From assembly GCF_003610555.1 (NCBI RefSeq), contig NZ_RAPQ01000008.1:1790490-1854489 (forward strand): DNA of 64,000 nt, read 5' to 3'. The stretch comes from Marinifilum flexuosum (GTDB lineage: Bacteria > Bacteroidota > Bacteroidia > Bacteroidales > Marinifilaceae). The notes beneath the pieces were generated by a model. That model searched no databases, was not told the origin of the DNA, and saw only the letters and a program-made list of their open reading frames with translations. Positions 16,998-25,516 of this stretch are shown in pieces (positions within the stretch are counted from its first letter, which is position 1; each line of letters starts with the position of its first letter). A program made the translations under genes and the position numbers.

Positions 16998-18890
16998 ATG
17001 ACCATAGAGAAAATACAACAAGGTGATCAATTGACTATGAGCAAAGATATTGTAGCCGATAATATTGAAAAATTAAAGCAATTATTTCCTGAAATACTTA
17101 CTGAAGGTAAAATAGATTTTAAGGTGCTTAAACAGGTGCTTGGAGAAGAAATTGAGGAAGAAGAGGAATATTACCGTTTTACCTGGGCAGGAAAAAACCG
17201 TGCCCGACAAGAAGCCCACAAACCTAGTACAGGAACACTTCGCCCTTGTAAAGAAGAGAGTGTAGATTGGGACTCAACAAAGAATCTTTATATTGAAGGA
17301 GACAACCTTGAAGTATTAAAGCTATTACAAAAAAGCTATGCCAAAAAGGTGAAAATGATCTATATTGATCCACCGTATAATACTGGTAAAGACTTTGTTT
17401 ATAAGGATAACTACAAAGATAATTTGGGTAATTACCTAGAATTAACGGGACAAACTGATTCTGAAGGTAATAAACTGACCACAAATACCGAAAGTGATGG
17501 ACGCTATCATTCTAATTGGTTGAATATGATGTATCCTCGATTGATTCTCGCTCGTAATTTGCTTAAAGAAGATGGTGTGATTTTTATTTCTCTTGATGAT
17601 AATGAAATTGAGAATCTCAAGAAAATTGGAAATGAAATCTTTGGAGAGGATAATTTTGTGGCGAATATTATTTGGCAAAAAAAGTTTGCAAGAGCTAATG
17701 ATGCAACATACTTTTCAACAATGCATGATAATATTGTTTGTTTTGCAAAACAAAGCATTAATTCTAATAAGAACAGTGGTTGGAAACTTAATTTATTGCC
17801 AAGAACATTAGATGATGCTAAAGGTTATTCTAATCCAGATAATGATCCAAGAGGAGTATGGACTTCAGTAGTACTATCTGCAAAGTCAGGATCAGATAAA
17901 TTAAAATATAAAATAATATCACCAAGTGGAAGAGAATCTTATCCACCAGATGGTAGATTTTGGAGTGTAAGTGAAGAAAAATTGCAATCATTAATTGATG
18001 ATAATCGGATTTGGTTTGGTCGAAACGGTGATGGTACTCCTAGGTTAAAAACATTTTATTCAGAAGTTCAATCAGGATTGAGACCTAATACAATTTGGTT
18101 TCATGAGGAAGTAGGTCATAACCAAGAAGGAAGACAAGAAGTTAAATCATTGTTTGATGGAAAAGGGTATTTTGATGGCCCTAAACCAGTTCGTCTAATT
18201 GATCAGATTTTAAAGATAACGAATAGTGAAAATGATTTTTTAGTTATGGACTTTTTTTCAGGCTCTGGAACAACGGCTCATGCGGTTATGCAATTAAATT
18301 TAGAAGATGGAGGCAAGCGAAGGCACATACAAGTACAACTCCCAGAAGCTACTGATGAAAAGAGTGAGGCTTATATAGCAGGTTATAAGACTATATCCCA
18401 GATTGGTAAGGATCGCATTCGTCGTGCAGCCCAAAAGATATTGGAAGAAAATCCAGAAAAAGCAAAAGGTATAGATTTAGGTTTTAAAGTGTTTAAGTTG
18501 GATCAATCAAATATAAATGCTTGGGATGGAGAAAGAGATAATCTCGAACAACACCTCTTTAACTCAACAGAAAGTATAAAAGAAGATCGTACGCAAGAGG
18601 ATGTTCTTTATGAGATTTTATTGAAATATGGATTAGATTTATCTCTTCCGATAGAAGAAAAGATTATTGCTGGAGCCAAAGTTTTTAATGTAGGATTTGG
18701 TGCAATATTTATTTGTCTAGAAGATAAAATTACAAAACAAGTAGCTCAGGGAATTGGAGAGTGGAAACAAGAGCTAAATCCAGAAACTTGTCGAGTGATA
18801 TTTAAAGATTCAGGCTTTACAATTGTTGAAAAAACAAACAGTTTACACACCTTAAGAACCTTTGGTATTAACGAAGTAAGAAGTATTTAA
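16998..18890 (+). CDS. mod: Type III restriction-modification methyltransferase (Mod)
   Basis: 630 residues. N6-adenine methyltransferase of the beta class: catalytic motif IV DPPYNTG (about 123) comes before the AdoMet-binding motif I DFFSGSGTT (about 417), with the target-recognition region between them (about 200-370, including GWKLNLLPRTLDDAKGYSNPDNDPRG). Mod binds the recognition site and methylates one strand, and is needed for cleavage by Res. The start at 16998 is one base past the upstream stop; a later in-frame ATG (17037) is possible. The C-terminal part (about 520-630) likely contacts Res. Confidence 0.93.
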   Translation: MTIEKIQQGDQLTMSKDIVADNIEKLKQLFPEILTEGKIDFKVLKQVLGEEIEEEEEYYRFTWAGKNRARQEAHKPSTGTLRPCKEESVDWDSTKNLYIEGDNLEVLKLLQKSYAKKVKMIYIDPPYNTGKDFVYKDNYKDNLGNYLELTGQTDSEGNKLTTNTESDGRYHSNWLNMMYPRLILARNLLKEDGVIFISLDDNEIENLKKIGNEIFGEDNFVANIIWQKKFARANDATYFSTMHDNIVCFAKQSINSNKNSGWKLNLLPRTLDDAKGYSNPDNDPRGVWTSVVLSAKSGSDKLKYKIISPSGRESYPPDGRFWSVSEEKLQSLIDDNRIWFGRNGDGTPRLKTFYSEVQSGLRPNTIWFHEEVGHNQEGRQEVKSLFDGKGYFDGPKPVRLIDQILKITNSENDFLVMDFFSGSGTTAHAVMQLNLEDGGKRRHIQVQLPEATDEKSEAYIAGYKTISQIGKDRIRRAAQKILEENPEKAKGIDLGFKVFKLDQSNINAWDGERDNLEQHLFNSTESIKEDRTQEDVLYEILLKYGLDLSLPIEEKIIAGAKVFNVGFGAIFICLEDKITKQVAQGIGEWKQELNPETCRVIFKDSGFTIVEKTNSLHTLRTFGINEVRSI

Positions 18891-18894
18891 GAAT

Positions 18895-21800
18895 ATGAAA
18901 ATTAAATTCGAAAGTACTTTAGACTATCAACAAGATGCTATAAGTGCTATAACAGATATATTTAAAGGACAAGAAGTCTGTGAGTCGAACTTTACTGTAT
19001 TTTCTCCAGAGTATATTGCCAAACAAAAAACTCTTGATTTTAAAGCTTTAGGATATGGTAACCTTTTAACGCTAAATGAGGGGAAAATTGCAGAGAATAT
19101 GCAAGCCATACAGTTTGCAAATGGTTTAAAGCCCACCGATCGTAAGGAAATTGATAAAAACAACCTTGACTTTACTGTTGAAATGGAAACAGGTACTGGT
19201 AAAACCTATGTTTATCTACGTACTATTATGGAGCTGTATCGCAAATATGGTTTTTCAAAGCATATTATCGTAGTGCCGTCAATTCCAATTAAAGAAGGGG
19301 TTTACAAGTCTTTACAAATCACACAGGAACATTTAAAGCAATTGTATGCCAATGTGAATTACAATTTCTTTATCTACGATAGTAATAAATTAAATCAGGT
19401 TCGTGATTTTGCAACAAGCGATGGTTTAGATATCATGGTGATTAATATCCAGGCTTTTAGTAAATCTTTTAAGGATGCCAGTGATACTAAAAACAAAGCA
19501 AATATTATTCATAGATACAATGACAAGTTAGGATACAAACCGCTTGATTTGATTAGAAATACAAATCCTGTTGTGTTTATTGATGAGCCTCAAAAGGCCA
19601 TGAATACTGCATTATCTAAAAAAGCTGTTAATAACCTTAATCCTATCGCTAAAATTAGGTTTTCAGCTACCCATATCGATAAGATAAATGTAATGTATAA
19701 GCTTGATGCAGTTGATGCCTATAATAAAAAGTTGGTTAAGCAAATAGAAGTAGCTTCAGTTCAAACGGAGGGAGCAAATAATATGGCTTATATTCGTTTT
19801 GTAAGTGTGAAAGTAGGTAAAGGAAAACCAACGGCTAGATTAGAACTTGATGTATTTAGTAAAGGTAAAATTTCCAGAAAAACAGTTACGGTAAAACACA
19901 ATGATGATTTAGAGGAAATTACAGGCCGAGAAGAATATGCAGGTTATATAATCAATGATATTTACGCTCAAGAGGGCAATGAATATATCGATTTTACCAG
20001 TAGAGATGAAATAATTAGAAAAGGAGAAACCATTGGAAATGTTGATGATTTGCAGATTAAAAGGGCAATGATTCAGAAGACTATTGAGGAACACCTGAAT
20101 AAAGAATTGATTCTAAATCCTCAGGGTATTAAAGTTTTAAGTCTGTTTTTTATCGATTCAGTTGCTAAGTACCGCCTTTATGATGAAGAGGGGAAAGACA
20201 GTAATGGTATTTACGGACAAATTTTTGAAGAAGAATATTTAAAACTGATTCAAAAGCCGAAATATCAGAGTCTATTCAATGAAATTACAGATAATGAACA
20301 AGATGCATCGAAAGTGCATAATGGTTATTTCTCTATCGATAAGAAAAGCAAAAAGAGCAATAAAAAGGAAAAATACGAATGTTATAAGGATACCACAGGA
20401 TCAACAAATGCAGACGAGGATACCTATAATCTGATCATGAGAGACAAAGAAAAACTACTTGGTTTTTCTTCAAAACTGAGGTTTATATTTTCTCATTCTG
20501 CATTGAAAGAGGGGTGGGATAATCCTAATGTTTTTCAAGTTTGTACTTTAAAAGATGGTGGAAAATCAACAATTACCAAACGCCAGGAAATTGGTCGAGG
20601 TCTTCGTTTGTGTGTTAACCAAAAAGGTGAGCGTATTTACGGACATGAAGTAAATACACTTACAGTAATGGCATCGGAATCATACAAAGATTTTGTGGAT
20701 GGTTTGCAGAAAGAGATTGAAAGTGAAACTGGATTGAAGTTTGGAATTATTGAGGAGCATAGTTTTGGTAAGATTGTAATCAACATTGATGGTGATACTG
20801 TATCGCATTTGGGAGAACAAAAATCTAAAGATCTACATGATTTCTTGCAGGAAAAAGGTTATATCGACAAACGAGGAAAAGTACAAGATCTATTAAGAAT
20901 TGACTTAAAAGCGGACAAAGTTGATTTGCCTGAGGAGATTACTGATAATCCAAATGTGAAAAAGCAGGTTATTTCTTACTTAAAAGAAGTATCAGGTAAG
21001 CTTGATATTAAGAATAGTGATGACAAGAAAAAGGTGACAGTTAATCGTGCCGTTTTAGATAGTGAGGAGTTTAGAGCTTTATGGGATAAAGTGAAATTCA
21101 AAACTACCTTTTCTGTAGATTTTGATGAAGATAGTTTGATTCAAGCCTGTATAACAGGGTTGGATGAATATCTAAAAGTTAGTCGAGGTAAACTTCATTA
21201 TTCAAAAGCATCTGTTGATATCACAGAAGGTGGATTAATTGAGACAGAAACAGAAAAAACAACTGCTAACCTGGAGAATGGTGTAGAGGTATTACCTGAT
21301 ATTGTTTCGTATCTACAAAATGAAACTCAACTCACTCGTAAAGCAATTGTACAAATACTTACTGGTACTCGTAAACTGACACTCTTCAAAATTAATCCTC
21401 AAAAATTTATTGAAAGTTGTATTGATATTATCAATGAACAAATGAAGATGCATATCATTGATGGTATTCAGTATAAAAAGATTGATGATACAGAGTATTA
21501 TAGTCAAGAGCTATTCGATAATGAGGAACTTTTTGGTTATCTAAATAGCAATCTGAAAGAAAGCGAAAAGTCGCCTTATGAATATGTGGTTTACGACTCA
21601 AAAACGGAATCAATTTTAGCTGAAGAGTTTGAGAAGAATTCTAATATTTCGGTTTATGCCAAATTGCCTGACTGGTTTAAGATAGATACTCCTCTGGGTA
21701 CTTATAATCCTGACTGGGCGATTCTTTGGAAAGATGATAGTGAAGAAAAACTGTTCTTTGTGGTAGAATCTAAGGGAAGTACAGGGCTTTTTGATCTACG

Positions 21801-21915
21801 ACCAAAAGAACAAGCTAAAATTGCCTGTGGCAAAAAGCATTTTGCTGCGATAGGAAGCGAAATGATTGTTGCAGCTAATATAAATGATGTGGAAGATTTT
21901 GCTTTAAGTAGTTAA
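18895..21915 (+). CDS. res: Type III restriction endonuclease (Res)
   Basis: 1006 residues, normal for the family. Superfamily 2 translocase with Walker A METGTGKT (about 97), motif II DEPQ (about 229), motif III RFSATH and motif VI QEIGRGLRL. The C-terminal nuclease is of PD-(D/E)xK type: PDWAI (about 938) and VVESKGS (about 957) give the Asp and ExK residues. Res cleaves DNA after meeting a second, head-to-head oriented Mod-Res complex. The gene follows mod by four bases and ends before a strong terminator. All motifs are intact, so the system is probably active. Confidence 0.93.
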   Translation: MKIKFESTLDYQQDAISAITDIFKGQEVCESNFTVFSPEYIAKQKTLDFKALGYGNLLTLNEGKIAENMQAIQFANGLKPTDRKEIDKNNLDFTVEMETGTGKTYVYLRTIMELYRKYGFSKHIIVVPSIPIKEGVYKSLQITQEHLKQLYANVNYNFFIYDSNKLNQVRDFATSDGLDIMVINIQAFSKSFKDASDTKNKANIIHRYNDKLGYKPLDLIRNTNPVVFIDEPQKAMNTALSKKAVNNLNPIAKIRFSATHIDKINVMYKLDAVDAYNKKLVKQIEVASVQTEGANNMAYIRFVSVKVGKGKPTARLELDVFSKGKISRKTVTVKHNDDLEEITGREEYAGYIINDIYAQEGNEYIDFTSRDEIIRKGETIGNVDDLQIKRAMIQKTIEEHLNKELILNPQGIKVLSLFFIDSVAKYRLYDEEGKDSNGIYGQIFEEEYLKLIQKPKYQSLFNEITDNEQDASKVHNGYFSIDKKSKKSNKKEKYECYKDTTGSTNADEDTYNLIMRDKEKLLGFSSKLRFIFSHSALKEGWDNPNVFQVCTLKDGGKSTITKRQEIGRGLRLCVNQKGERIYGHEVNTLTVMASESYKDFVDGLQKEIESETGLKFGIIEEHSFGKIVINIDGDTVSHLGEQKSKDLHDFLQEKGYIDKRGKVQDLLRIDLKADKVDLPEEITDNPNVKKQVISYLKEVSGKLDIKNSDDKKKVTVNRAVLDSEEFRALWDKVKFKTTFSVDFDEDSLIQACITGLDEYLKVSRGKLHYSKASVDITEGGLIETETEKTTANLENGVEVLPDIVSYLQNETQLTRKAIVQILTGTRKLTLFKINPQKFIESCIDIINEQMKMHIIDGIQYKKIDDTEYYSQELFDNEELFGYLNSNLKESEKSPYEYVVYDSKTESILAEEFEKNSNISVYAKLPDWFKIDTPLGTYNPDWAILWKDDSEEKLFFVVESKGSTGLFDLRPKEQAKIACGKKHFAAIGSEMIVAANINDVEDFALSS

Positions 21916-21962
21916 GGTTGAATTAACTATCAGGAATAATTTCTATTCACTACAGTAATAAT

Positions 21963-21996
21963 GCAAAACCCCTTAATTAAGGGGTTTTGTTGTTTT
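21963..21996. terminator. Bidirectional terminator between res and the integrase
   Basis: Perfect 24-base palindrome (21965-21988, half-site AAAACCCCTTAA) followed by T-rich DNA. The stop codon of the minus-strand integrase lies inside it (21977-21979). It ends both convergent units. Confidence 0.85.
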
Positions 21997-23176
21997 TTAA
22001 TGAGTCAATGACTTTTCTATTCAAATCATCCACCAATTCATTATCGTAATCAAAATAAGTGTCAGTAACCGTTGTTTTACCATGGCCAAGAGCTTGTGCA
22101 ATTAAAGCTTTACTTGCTCCAATGGGTTTTTTTGCAGCAATTCCTGCCCAAGAGTGTCGAGCATGGTACATGATTAAACCTGGAACATTAACAGTTTCAT
22201 CTTCACCAATTTTTTTTAGGCCTTTATTAATTTGGTTGTTTAGGGTTTTAATGTTTTTGTATCGTTCCTGGTAAATCAATAGTTTTTCCTTTCCCTTTAA
22301 CTTATCGAGAAGTTCTTGAATTTCGGGCTCTATTTTTACAGAATAACTTTTTTGAGTTTTGTTTCGCTCATATTCAATTCTGCCTTCAAAGATTTCTTTG
22401 ATTTCAAAAATGTCTGAATTATTCATGCCAATTAGATAGAATGAAAGCATAAAGAAATCTCTTGCAAGTGCTACATATTCAGTTTGAGTTTTGAAGTCTC
22501 TAATGGCACGAATGGTATCAATTGGAAGTCTTAAATTTCTTGGTTTGTCTTTTGCGAATTCAAATTTTCGGAAAGGATAATATTCTTGGCCTATGATTTC
22601 ATCAACATCAATTGCACGATTATAAACTGCACGAATATTTCTAAGGTCAATATTGGTAGTTGTTGGTGCAGACTTTTGCAGTCTCCATTCTTTAAAACGG
22701 TTCAGCCACGCTTTATTAATCTCATCAAAGAAAATAATTTCTCCATTGGTAAAGTTTTCAACTGCTCTTAAAGTAAAATCATATTTTTCCCTGGTACTTG
22801 GAGATTTTATTTCATCAAGGTATTTTTTTAGATATTCATTAAAGCTGATATTAGAATTATTACTTTTTCCACCGTTTTTAATGTAGTCCGCAATCTGTTT
22901 GGCATTTAATCGGTCTAGTTTATTTTTCTTTTCTAACTCATAAATGTAATCATCGGCATCAAATAAGAGTGAGGCAAGTTCATTGTTCGTTTGTCTTAGG
23001 TTGTCAATATTTGGACATCCTCTTTTAATTCTACCATTGTCCCAATATTCTTTAGGTATGGAAATTTTTGCACTAATGTATGCTGTTTTGGTTTTTTGAG
23101 AAACTGCAAGCTTAATAGGAAAGGTTCCATCCTTTTTAGCTTTTCGGGTATCTAATATCAATTTTGTGCTTGCCAT
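21977..23176 (-). CDS. Tyrosine recombinase/integrase
   Basis: 399 residues with the Bacteroidota integrase layout: Arm-type N-terminus (about 1-85), SAM-like core-binding domain (about 100-195) and catalytic domain (about 205-385). Visible boxes are YHARHSW (about 335), LGHGKTTVTD and the nucleophile Tyr in TYFDYD (about 371). The first catalytic Arg box reads FYLIGMNNSDIFEIK, so the usual Arg is missing, and the first His of the HxxR box is Tyr; related Bacteroidota integrases may use an alternative Arg (for example GRIEYERNKT), so loss of function should not be assumed. It lies 126 bases downstream of tRNA-Ser(GGA), typical of an integrase at its tRNA attachment site. Confidence 0.87.
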   Translation of the reverse strand: MASTKLILDTRKAKKDGTFPIKLAVSQKTKTAYISAKISIPKEYWDNGRIKRGCPNIDNLRQTNNELASLLFDADDYIYELEKKNKLDRLNAKQIADYIKNGGKSNNSNISFNEYLKKYLDEIKSPSTREKYDFTLRAVENFTNGEIIFFDEINKAWLNRFKEWRLQKSAPTTTNIDLRNIRAVYNRAIDVDEIIGQEYYPFRKFEFAKDKPRNLRLPIDTIRAIRDFKTQTEYVALARDFFMLSFYLIGMNNSDIFEIKEIFEGRIEYERNKTQKSYSVKIEPEIQELLDKLKGKEKLLIYQERYKNIKTLNNQINKGLKKIGEDETVNVPGLIMYHARHSWAGIAAKKPIGASKALIAQALGHGKTTVTDTYFDYDNELVDDLNRKVIDSLKNNKTP

Positions 23177-23259
23177 ATTGGATCAAATTTTTGCAAGTTT
23201 TTTGCAAGTTTTCTAACTCTAAGATCGCTTTTTTTCGCTAAAAACCGAAATTTAGGACA

Positions 23260-23294
23260 TAAAAAAAAGGCTCTGTAAATCTTACAGAACCTTT
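23260..23294 (-). terminator. Terminator downstream of tRNA-Ser(GGA)
   Basis: Stem AAAGG-TCTGTAA / TTACAGA-CCTTT (23266-23294) with a T-run on the minus strand. It lies between the tRNA and the integrase. Confidence 0.75.
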
Positions 23295-23302
23295 GTTTTT
23301 AG

Positions 23303-23390
23303 CGGAGAGGAAGGGATTCGAACCCCCGATACGCTTTTGGCGTATACTCGCTTTCCAGGCGAGCCAGTTCAACCACTCCTGCACCTCTCC
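23303..23390 (-). tRNA. tRNA-Ser (anticodon GGA)
   Basis: 88-nt class II tRNA. Acceptor GGAGAGG pairs with CCTCTCC, discriminator is G, the anticodon loop reads CTGGAAA with anticodon GGA, a long variable arm is present (TATACGCCAAAAGCGTATC) and the T-arm has GGTTCGAATCC. No CCA is encoded. The integrase lies directly downstream, so the 3' end of this tRNA is the probable attachment site of the island. Confidence 0.95.
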
Positions 23391-23506
23391 AATGTTGCAA
23401 TAATTGAGTGTGATCACAAAAGTAAAATAAAATTGCAGATTTTAAAAAGTTAGGGAATATAAAATTTAACAATTTGCATATTTATTTATGCTGTAAATTG
23501 AGGGAT

Positions 23507-23542
23507 TTTAAGAGTGCATTATTGGTAAAATACACTCTTAAA
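23507..23542. repeat. Inverted repeat downstream of the RluA fragment
   Basis: TTTAAGAGTG (23507-23516) and CACTCTTAAA (23533-23542) form a 10-bp stem with a 16-base loop, just past the stop of the pseudouridine synthase remnant. It may be that gene's original terminator; the T-run is weak. Confidence 0.45.
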
Positions 23543-23570
23543 GTAATTAATCGATATTATTTAGTTAGGC

Positions 23571-23870
23571 TTAAAATTCAGCCCAACATTTAAAGTTTAT
23601 TCTTTTCTGAGTAAAAGGGTGTACGAAGGTGATTTCTTCGGCGTGTAACATTAGGCGGTCAGCCTTCAAACCATAAAGTGGGGCATCTACGATTGTGGGA
23701 TTTAGTCCGAGAGGATGAGCTGTATGCACACGCAATTGGTGTGTACGCCCAGAGACGGGGTAGAAGAGTATTTTGCTTTGCAATGAAGTACGTTCAATAA
23801 TATTCCACTTAGTAAAAGCTGACTTTCCATTGTCAAAACAAACCAATTGGGTTCTCATCCCTTTAATTTT
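23571..23870 (-). pseudogene. RluA-family pseudouridine synthase, C-terminal remnant
   Basis: Only the last about 100 residues remain: TKWNII..., the conserved [20 protein letters not shown] box, DAPLYG and DRLMLHAE. Complete RluA/RluC/RluD proteins are 220-330 residues and carry the catalytic Asp in an N-terminal HRLD box, which is absent. The upstream DNA runs straight into the terminator of a tRNA gene, so the 5' two thirds was lost or replaced when the tRNA cluster was joined here. The frame can be extended to 23900 but that part is terminator sequence, not homology. Almost certainly inactive. Confidence 0.75.
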
Positions 23871-23879
23871 AGTGCATAA

Positions 23880-23914
23880 AAAAAGCATCAAAGTTTTCAA
23901 CTTCAGTGCTTATT
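23880..23914 (-). terminator. Terminator after tRNA-Ser(TGA), copy 2
   Basis: Minus-strand stem AAGCA...AAGTT / AACTT...TGCTT with loop GAAA and a following T-run. It overlaps the broken end of the RluA fragment. Confidence 0.6.
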
Positions 23915-23917
23915 CAG

Positions 23918-24002
23918 CGGAGAGAGAGGGATTCGAACCCCCGGTACGTTGCCGTACAATGGTTTTCAAGACCACCGCATTCGACCACTCTGCCATCTCT
24001 CC
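23918..24002 (-). tRNA. tRNA-Ser (anticodon TGA), copy 2
   Basis: 85-nt class II tRNA. Acceptor GGAGAGA/TCTCTCC, anticodon loop CTTGAAA with anticodon TGA, long variable arm TGTACGGCAACGTAC and T-arm GGTTCGAATCC. The sequence is identical base for base to the copy at 24231-24315. Confidence 0.95.
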
Positions 24003-24102
24003 AGTATTTGTTTTGCTCAGGGTACGTGAATAAACCCGAGACTCATCTATTGAGCAATTCCTACAAGAATATTTTAAAGATTGAACGTTTTCTATCTGAT
24101 TG

Positions 24103-24185
24103 TGGGGAGAGCAGGATTCGAACCTACGAAGACGAAAGTCAGCGGAGTTACAGTCCGCCCCAGTTGGCCACTTTGGTATCTCCCC
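24103..24185 (-). tRNA. tRNA-Tyr (anticodon GTA)
   Basis: 83-nt class II tRNA with acceptor GGGGAGA/TCTCCCC, discriminator A, anticodon loop CTGTAAC with anticodon GTA, variable arm and T-arm GGTTCGAATCC. It lies between the two identical tRNA-Ser(TGA) copies. Confidence 0.95.
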
Positions 24186-24197
24186 AATATTTTCAGC

Positions 24198-24229
24198 ATA
24201 AAAAAAGAATCTCAATCGAGATTCTTTGT
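24198..24229 (-). terminator. Terminator between tRNA-Ser(TGA) copy 1 and tRNA-Tyr
   Basis: 10-bp perfect stem AAAGAATCTC / GAGATTCTTT (24204-24213, 24218-24227) plus a T-run on the minus strand. It suggests the first tRNA is a separate transcription unit. Confidence 0.8.
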
Positions 24230-24230
24230 G

Positions 24231-24315
24231 CGGAGAGAGAGGGATTCGAACCCCCGGTACGTTGCCGTACAATGGTTTTCAAGACCACCGCATTCGACCA
24301 CTCTGCCATCTCTCC
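24231..24315 (-). tRNA. tRNA-Ser (anticodon TGA), copy 1
   Basis: 85-nt class II tRNA, identical to the copy at 23918-24002 along its whole length, with different flanking sequence, indicating duplication of the gene body. Confidence 0.95.
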
Positions 24316-24464
24316 AATACTTGTTCTGAGCTTTTGTTGCTCTGTCATCTCTTGTGATAACGGGTGCAAATGTATGACAAAATTTATTTGCTACCAAACA
24401 TTTTTTTGCAATAAATTCGAATTGTTTTCGAAGCGCTTGATGTTCAGTTGAATTATTTTTTCAA

Positions 24465-25400
24465 TTAATGCAAATCAAGTTCGTTTAGCATGTATAAGGA
24501 GTGCTCGATGGTCTTAAAAATTTCGCTGCAATATTCATTTACCGCCTTTGGGCTTCCCGGCATGGCGTAAATTAAAGTTTTATCCATAACACCCGCAATT
24601 CCTCTACTGACCAATGCATTTGGTTTTTCCATGCCATATTTCACTCTGATTAGTTCCATAATACCTGGAATTTCTTTGCTAATGTGTTTTTGTACCACTT
24701 CAGGAGTAATGTCCTTAGGACCTATTCCTGTTCCACCAGTAGTGAAAACAATGTCAAAGTCTTTCGATTTTGCTTTGTCAAGTAGCTTTGATAATTCCTC
24801 TTCCTGATCGGGTATGATATGTTTTTCGATTCTATAATGTCGGTTTCGTGATTTGTAGAAATCCTGGCAAAGTTTTTCAGCCAACGGACCACTTTTATCA
24901 GCATATTCGCCTCTGCTGGCTCTATCGCTAAGTGTGATGATCATGGTTTTTATTACCCTTGGATAATAGGTTAATGTATCACCAGCTTTAAGAGCACCGT
25001 TTTTAATCACCCTACAAAAGATTCCTTCTTTTGGCATCACACAGTTGCCAACTTCCCTGAAAATACTGCAATTATCGCCGTGACATTTTTTACCAATCTG
25101 TGTAACCTCAAGTTCCAGATCGCCAAAGGCAAATCTATCGAGTGGGGCAGTATGATGCAATAAAATACCTTCAGTAGTGATATTCTCGGCAAATTCGCCA
25201 AAATTGATTTTTCGCTTCGCTTCTTCTGAGAACTTATCGATACTTTCTTTGGCCAATAAACTAACCTGACGGTGCCAGTTTCCCGAATGAGCATCGCCTT
25301 CCACTCCAATAGAGCTTAACTCAATACTTTCAACAGGTTTTTTAATTGTACCTTTCTTTTCTGAAATATTAACCGATAATACACTTACTTCTTTGTTCAT
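24465..25400 (-). CDS. MOSC domain fused to MogA/MoaB-type molybdopterin adenylyltransferase
   Basis: 311 residues in two domains. Residues about 1-150 are a MOSC domain (GVEGDAHSG, RQVSLLA, FAENITTEG, GKKCHGDNCSIF) of the sulfur-carrier type found in Moco sulfurase and YiiM-like proteins. Residues about 150-311 are a MogA-like domain with TLSDRASRGEYADKSGP, TTGGTGIGPKDITPE and AMPGSPKAV, which adenylylates molybdopterin before Mo insertion. Last gene of the Moco operon, separated from moaC by a long inverted repeat. The fusion implies that a late Mo-insertion step is tied to a sulfur-handling step. Confidence 0.87.
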   Translation of the reverse strand: MNKEVSVLSVNISEKKGTIKKPVESIELSSIGVEGDAHSGNWHRQVSLLAKESIDKFSEEAKRKINFGEFAENITTEGILLHHTAPLDRFAFGDLELEVTQIGKKCHGDNCSIFREVGNCVMPKEGIFCRVIKNGALKAGDTLTYYPRVIKTMIITLSDRASRGEYADKSGPLAEKLCQDFYKSRNRHYRIEKHIIPDQEEELSKLLDKAKSKDFDIVFTTGGTGIGPKDITPEVVQKHISKEIPGIMELIRVKYGMEKPNALVSRGIAGVMDKTLIYAMPGSPKAVNEYCSEIFKTIEHSLYMLNELDLH

Positions 25401-25439
25401 AGTATGTTATGCCATTTTGATTTTAAAATTATTGGGGTG

Positions 25440-25516
25440 TAATGCCGATAGATATTTAAAGATCAATAACAAACGAAGTGAGCTTATTGATCATTCTTAA
25501 ATACTAATCGGTATTA
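25440..25516. repeat. Imperfect inverted repeat starting at the moaC stop codon
   Basis: On the minus strand it begins TAATACCGATTAGTATTTAA with the moaC TAA and ends with TATCGGCATTA; inside, a second stem (ATCAATAA / TTATTGAT) forms. Its ends match a shorter element at 44588-44618, so the two belong to one repeat family. Confidence 0.65.

Noticed and set aside
13062-21915. DISARM or BREX system
   Set aside because: The SNF2 helicase with PLD-like domain recalls DISARM, but drmA/drmB and BREX pglZ/brxC genes are absent and the methyltransferase and nuclease are clearly type III Mod and Res.
23571-23900. Complete short pseudouridine synthase
   Set aside because: The catalytic N-terminal part with the Asp is missing and the first 10 residues fall in a tRNA terminator.
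23906-24451. Overlapping reading frames across the tRNA cluster, on both strands
   Set aside because: They read through tRNA-Ser and tRNA-Tyr genes; the peptide resemblance between copies comes from identical tRNA sequence.
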